The notes beneath the pieces are model-generated. The model had not been told where the DNA came from. It made no database searches and saw only the letters and a program-made list of their open reading frames with translations. This document shows, one piece after another, positions 43,028 to 46,575 of a DNA stretch of 46,575 bases. Every line of letters starts with the position of its first letter. The first letter of the stretch is position 1. Both the position numbers and the translations under genes were made by a program. Origin of the DNA: Candidatus Omnitrophota bacterium (lineage in GTDB: Bacteria > Hinthialibacterota > Hinthialibacteria > Hinthialibacterales > Hinthialibacteraceae); assembly GCA_003598175.1 (NCBI GenBank), contig QZKN01000184.1:1-46575 (forward strand), read 5' to 3'.

Positions 43028-44110
43028 ATGGAAAACAATCGATTTCATCTCCATTTTAGAAAACATCCCATCGTAATCAATGTTCTCTTGATTCTTTTTG
43101 CGTCGGGTTTCACCGTAATCCTATTTGAACTGCTTTTTCGTGTAGGCCTCGCTCATTGGAAACCGGTTGAAGCCAATATCATTCGTGATTTCTTGAAACA
43201 GGCGAAAAAAGATATCACTCTGATGCGGTTCAAACCACATCCCTATTTGAGTTACGTTCGTACGGATGCGGTGTATGAAAAAGACGGTATCCGTATCGGA
43301 TCGCAATTTTATCCTCGAATCAAACCGGAAGATACGGTACGCATCGCGTGTCTGGGCGGTTCGACGACGATGAATAAATATCCGTTATATCTGAAAGCCG
43401 AATTGTCAAAACGCCCGAGCCGCCTAAATTTTGAAATCATGGATTTTGGGTGCGATGGCTGGACGTTGATGGAATCGACCATCAATTACGTGATCCGTGT
43501 GTCGGATTTTCGACCGGACATTGTGCTCGTTCACCTTGGCGTGAATGACGGGCCGCCCCGCGTCTGGCCGAATTTTCAGCCGGATTATGCTCATTTCCGC
43601 AAATCATGGAGCAATGAGAGCGGATTTATCGGACGATGGCTTGCCAAAAAAAGCTGGTTCGTGGTTTTTTTACAGAGAAAGCAAGGTCTGTTCACCTTTG
43701 ATTTGCAAAACCTGGTCAACATTCGCTGCCGTCAGGAAGACATGCTGGCAAAAGCGCCTCCCGAAACCATTGAGCCGTTGAAACGGAATATTCGTCATCT
43801 CACAACAATGGTTCGCGCGGATGGCGGAGAATTGATCATCGCGCCAATGGCCTATAATCGGGAGCAGGGGGGCGCTCGTATGCATGCGTTGATTGAAGAA
43901 AATAATGATTGTTTGCGAGATTTGGCAATGGAATTGAAGACGCCGTTGGCGGAAACCGATCATCTTCTTTTGAATCACACCGACTGGTTTCTCGACAATG
44001 TGCACATGAAACCGGAAGGAGATCGGTTTAAATGTGAAATATTCGGCCGTGTCATATGGGACATCCTTCTCGGCGCGCATCAACGCAGAGTGGAAAAACT
44101 CAGCCGTTGA
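43028..44110 (+). CDS. Membrane-anchored SGNH/GDSL-like hydrolase
   Basis: 360 residues. An N-terminal hydrophobic segment (about 15-36, IVINVLLILFASGFTVILFE) anchors the protein. The SGNH signature is seen as IACLGGSTTMN (Ser112 as nucleophile), LVHLGVNDGPP (block III Asn) and LDNVHMKPEGD (Asp323, His326). Such enzymes are esterases or O-acetyl-transfer/deacetylation enzymes acting on lipids or surface polysaccharides; the substrate cannot be told. It starts 68 bases after the sulfatase-like gene with no clear ribosome site. A weakly related role in envelope carbohydrate decoration would suit its neighbours. Confidence 0.85.
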   Translation: MENNRFHLHFRKHPIVINVLLILFASGFTVILFELLFRVGLAHWKPVEANIIRDFLKQAKKDITLMRFKPHPYLSYVRTDAVYEKDGIRIGSQFYPRIKPEDTVRIACLGGSTTMNKYPLYLKAELSKRPSRLNFEIMDFGCDGWTLMESTINYVIRVSDFRPDIVLVHLGVNDGPPRVWPNFQPDYAHFRKSWSNESGFIGRWLAKKSWFVVFLQRKQGLFTFDLQNLVNIRCRQEDMLAKAPPETIEPLKRNIRHLTTMVRADGGELIIAPMAYNREQGGARMHALIEENNDCLRDLAMELKTPLAETDHLLLNHTDWFLDNVHMKPEGDRFKCEIFGRVIWDILLGAHQRRVEKLSR

Positions 44111-44412
44111 TCCAATGCACGGTTTTTCCGATTTTTTCATTCTCTCCGATCTGCTCAGCGGGAATCCAAATTGTATGTTGTCGTCGATATCACATAAAGA
44201 AACGTCGTTCTTATTGCTCGTTGCCGGCGTTTTTCCATCGTGCTGTAGCGCGGATGTCCCGTCCGATTCTTCGTGGGTAGTGTAGTCATCTCCGCCTGCG
44301 TTGTTCATGCAAACGTGGACGCTTGCTTCACTCTTGAAAGAACGTCATTCATTTTCGTCCCTTTTTAATGGCCATAGAGTCATAAGTATTTTTAAATAAA
44401 GGAGTTATGCCA
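44111..44412. other. Intergenic region with a repeat copy
   Basis: 302 bases with no believable gene; the small open frames here translate the repeat at 44244-44336. The ribosome site of the next gene (AAAGGAG, 44398-44404) lies at the end. Confidence 0.5.
44244..44336. repeat. Second copy of the hpnH-hpnG type repeat
   Basis: TGTAGCGCGGATGTCCCGTC followed by CG, later CTCCGCCTGCGTTGTTCATG and CAAACGTGGACGCTTGC, align along their whole length with 22318-22404 with scattered differences. Confidence 0.6.
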
Positions 44413-45369
44413 ATGAATGAGCACGATACCCATTGCGGCAATAAGGAATTGTATCGCTGTTTCATCAACGCATTTGTTGTAATCATGCATTTCTGCATTG
44501 TCGCTGTAAATGCATCGGAAACGCTGGAGGTATACGTTCCCACATATCCTGGTTTGTACGGCGAAACCGTAATCGGCCTTGGCGGATTCAGCGACATGGT
44601 TTTCTCACCAAACGGTCAATATATCGTCGGTTCCGGCGAAAGCGGTATCTACGTAATCGATGCAAAAACGTTGGAACTCATCCTTCCGATTCTCTACTCA
44701 CGTAAAAGTAATCGTTTTCTTGCCATTTCACCCGATTCGTGCACGGCGGCCGTCGATGATTATAGGGATAATTCCATAACGATTTACGACGCGGAAACCG
44801 GAAAAGAAAACTGCCGAATTCATGTGAATGAACCTATCCGAAAATTCGCATTTTCGCCGGACAACTCGAAAATCGCCTTTGTGTCCGATAATTTCATAGG
44901 TTACGCGGATGTGGATGACGGCGATATGATTTCCATTCACCAAATTGATCTCTTGCTGGAGAGCGTCCTCTTTTCTGCAGATGGTAAAAAATTACTCTTC
45001 GGCGGTCTGCAAGGAATCGTGTATGAATTGGAGTTGTATTCCGATACCTTATCGCCTTGCTTCCAACCCGGATTCACGATCGAAATACTCGCCGGCGTTC
45101 GTGAAAAGGAATCACTCATCGCGGTGGGAGGGAGATCGGGCAGGATTCAACTGTGGAACGCTGAAACCAAAGAAATGTTGTGTGAATTATCGGGACACAC
45201 GGGAACGGTCTATTCCTTTTCACTCGCGAATGATGGAAAGCGGTTGATTTCCGGCAGCAACGACGGAACCGCGCGGATTTGGGATATTCGTGAGGTATCC
45301 GGTTTAAAAGGATGGAAATTCCTTTCCTCGTTAATTGATCCTGTTCGAATAGCGTCTACAATTGAGTGA
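44413..45369 (+). CDS. Secreted WD40-like beta-propeller protein
   Basis: 318 residues. The N-terminus has a hydrophobic stretch (FINAFVVIMHFCIVAVNAS) that looks like a signal peptide or anchor. The rest contains WD40-type repeats: GFSDMVFSPNGQYIVGSGES, FAFSPDNSKIAFVSDN-like segments, and a clear last blade LSGHTGTVYSFSLANDGKRL then SGSNDGTARIWDI. Five to six blades are countable, so a full propeller may need closure by the N-terminus. Such proteins serve as binding scaffolds; no enzymatic residues are seen. ATG 44413 has GGAG eight bases upstream, better than ATG 44407. Confidence 0.8.
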   Translation: MNEHDTHCGNKELYRCFINAFVVIMHFCIVAVNASETLEVYVPTYPGLYGETVIGLGGFSDMVFSPNGQYIVGSGESGIYVIDAKTLELILPILYSRKSNRFLAISPDSCTAAVDDYRDNSITIYDAETGKENCRIHVNEPIRKFAFSPDNSKIAFVSDNFIGYADVDDGDMISIHQIDLLLESVLFSADGKKLLFGGLQGIVYELELYSDTLSPCFQPGFTIEILAGVREKESLIAVGGRSGRIQLWNAETKEMLCELSGHTGTVYSFSLANDGKRLISGSNDGTARIWDIREVSGLKGWKFLSSLIDPVRIASTIE

Positions 45370-45422
45370 AGCATCAAATCATAATACGAACCTTTAAAAA
45401 GGTTTCGAAACAAGATTGAAAC

Positions 45423-45635
45423 ATGGACATGATTCATGAATTGATCCAATCCGATTCATCCGTCATGATGGGCAAGCCTGTGATTAAAGGGACAAGGATT
45501 ACTGTGGAACTTATTTTAGAAAAACTGGCCGCCGGTGAGAGTGTTGAACAGATACTGGAGGCGCATCCACATATTACAAGAGATGGAATTCAAGCGGCGA
45601 TTTCATTTGGAAAGGAAAGAACGAATGAATTATAA
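45423..45635 (+). CDS. DUF433-family small protein
   Basis: 70 residues with the DUF433 pattern: GKPVIKGTRITVELILEKLA, GESVEQILEAHP and ITRDGIQAAISFG. The family has a helix-turn-helix-like fold and is often found as the antitoxin half of a VapC-like (DUF5615) pair. No such toxin gene follows here. Its end overlaps the next gene by 11 bases. ATG 45429 is an alternative start. Confidence 0.88.
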   Translation: MDMIHELIQSDSSVMMGKPVIKGTRITVELILEKLAAGESVEQILEAHPHITRDGIQAAISFGKERTNEL

Positions 45636-46575
45636 AATGATATACTTTCTATTATTGACTCTTTTTTCTGTTTCTTCCACTTTTTCACAAGGAAGTAAAG
45701 GCATACGTTTTGAAACCTACGTCACCGCTCATCAAGTCGATTCTCTCCTTTCCACACTCAAAGACCGCGAAAAGGCATTGCAGGCATTTCAAGAAATCGG
45801 CATCAGCAAGGTCTATCTCGAAACCGTACGGCAAGGGTATATTCCCCAAGAAGAAATTTTACATGAAGCAATCCGATTTTTCCAACAGAACGGCGTCGAA
45901 GTCATTGCCGGAGTCGCCACGCTCGCCGGGCCGGAATTCGGCGTCAAATCCAATGATTCCACCCTATGGCTGAATTATCAGGCCGAAAAAACACAAACCG
46001 ATTTGGCCGATCACTTTCGTCATATCGCGAAATTCTTCGACGAGATCATGATCGACGATTTTTTCGCCACGAACGATACGACGGAATTGTCCCAAGCCGC
46101 CAGAGGCGGCCGTTCCTGGTCCGAATATCGGTTGGACCTGATGATGGATTTCGCGGAAAGGTTCATCCTCCAACCCGCGCGGGAAGCGAATCCCGACATC
46201 CGTTTCATTCTCAAATATCCGCAGTGGTACGACCGTTTTCATAAATTCGGCTACGACGTCGTTCGCGGCCCCTCATTGTTCGAGCGGATTTGGGTGGGGA
46301 CGGAAACACGCAATCCGGAAACCGTCCGTTTCGGCTTCGTCATGCCCACGCAGGGATATATCAACTTTTCGTGGCTGCGATCCATGGCCGGAAAACAGAC
46401 CGGCGGCGGCTGGTTCGATTTCGGCGACTGCACGCCGCAATCCTACCTCATGCAGGCGTATCAGACAGTCCTGGCCGGCGCCAAGGAAATTGTGTTATTC
46501 GAAGCCGGCGGCGTGATTCAAAAAAATCCCTGCATCGAACCGCTGCTGCAGCGGAAAGAAGCCGTTTTGGCTCTG
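45625..46575 (+). CDS. Secreted TIM-barrel, glycoside-hydrolase-like protein (partial at right edge)
   Basis: The frame is open from ATG 45625 to the window end (317 codons). A Sec signal is clear (MNYKMIYFLLLTLFSVSSTF followed by SQG). Segments such as FQEIGISKVYLETVRQGYIP, FFQQNGVEVIAGVATL, FFDEIMIDDFFATNDT and IRFILKYPQWYDRF have the alternating pattern of a TIM barrel. The acidic stretch IMIDDFF at a strand end is placed as in glycoside hydrolases. I cannot name the family. AAAGGAAAG precedes the ATG, and the start lies inside the DUF433 gene, so the two are coupled. Confidence 0.75.
   Translation, partial: MNYKMIYFLLLTLFSVSSTFSQGSKGIRFETYVTAHQVDSLLSTLKDREKALQAFQEIGISKVYLETVRQGYIPQEEILHEAIRFFQQNGVEVIAGVATLAGPEFGVKSNDSTLWLNYQAEKTQTDLADHFRHIAKFFDEIMIDDFFATNDTTELSQAARGGRSWSEYRLDLMMDFAERFILQPAREANPDIRFILKYPQWYDRFHKFGYDVVRGPSLFERIWVGTETRNPETVRFGFVMPTQGYINFSWLRSMAGKQTGGGWFDFGDCTPQSYLMQAYQTVLAGAKEIVLFEAGGVIQKNPCIEPLLQRKEAVLAL

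Overview
This window appears to come from the chromosome of a Gram-negative, anaerobic bacterium that respires sulfite or sulfate. It carries a complete reductive-type dsr set (dsrA, dsrB, dsrD, dsrN, dsrC, dsrMKJOP), a DsrL-type flavoprotein, hopanoid genes, lipoproteins and sigma-54 type regulation. Base composition is near 50% G+C. No rRNA or other marker gene is present. The arrangement does not look like a classical Desulfovibrio locus, and an uncultured lineage is plausible, but I cannot assign a phylum.

Layout. 1-1128 (minus): a TIM-barrel aldolase-like protein, cut by the window edge. 1570-3123: a membrane-anchored TPR protein. 3659-5368: a CoA-disulfide/persulfide reductase fused to rhodanese. 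5773-18609: the sulfite-reduction block, all on the plus strand: dsrL-like, dsrA, dsrB, dsrD, dsrN, then dsrC, then an RsbRD-domain gene translationally coupled to dsrM, then dsrK, dsrJ, dsrO, dsrP. 18840-23224: squalene-hopene cyclase, a small ParD-like protein, hpnH and hpnG. 23228-24082 (minus): a polysaccharide-type ABC-2 permease. 24827-27090: an NtrB/NtrC-type two-component pair. 27417-28643: a solute-binding-like lipoprotein. 29418-40643: one giant secreted protein of 3741 residues, built of Ig-like modules and ending in FG-GAP repeats. 40719-45369: a sulfatase/phosphatase-superfamily lipoprotein, an SGNH hydrolase and a WD40-like protein. 45423-46575: a DUF433 protein and a secreted TIM-barrel-like protein, cut by the window edge.

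How the parts may fit. DsrAB reduces sulfite and passes sulfur to DsrC as a trisulfide; DsrMKJOP returns electrons from the quinone pool to DsrC. A DsrL-type protein would add an NAD(P)H entry point, and the persulfide reductase could handle CoA-bound sulfane sulfur. The second half reads as an envelope programme. A near-consensus sigma-54 promoter (29171-29187) lies upstream of the giant gene, and an NtrC-family activator is encoded 2 kb before it, so the two-component pair may control display of the giant protein.

The intergenic DNA is rich in dispersed palindromic repeats of several families. These include a perfect 58-base palindrome and one element lodged inside the dsr operon between dsrO and dsrP.
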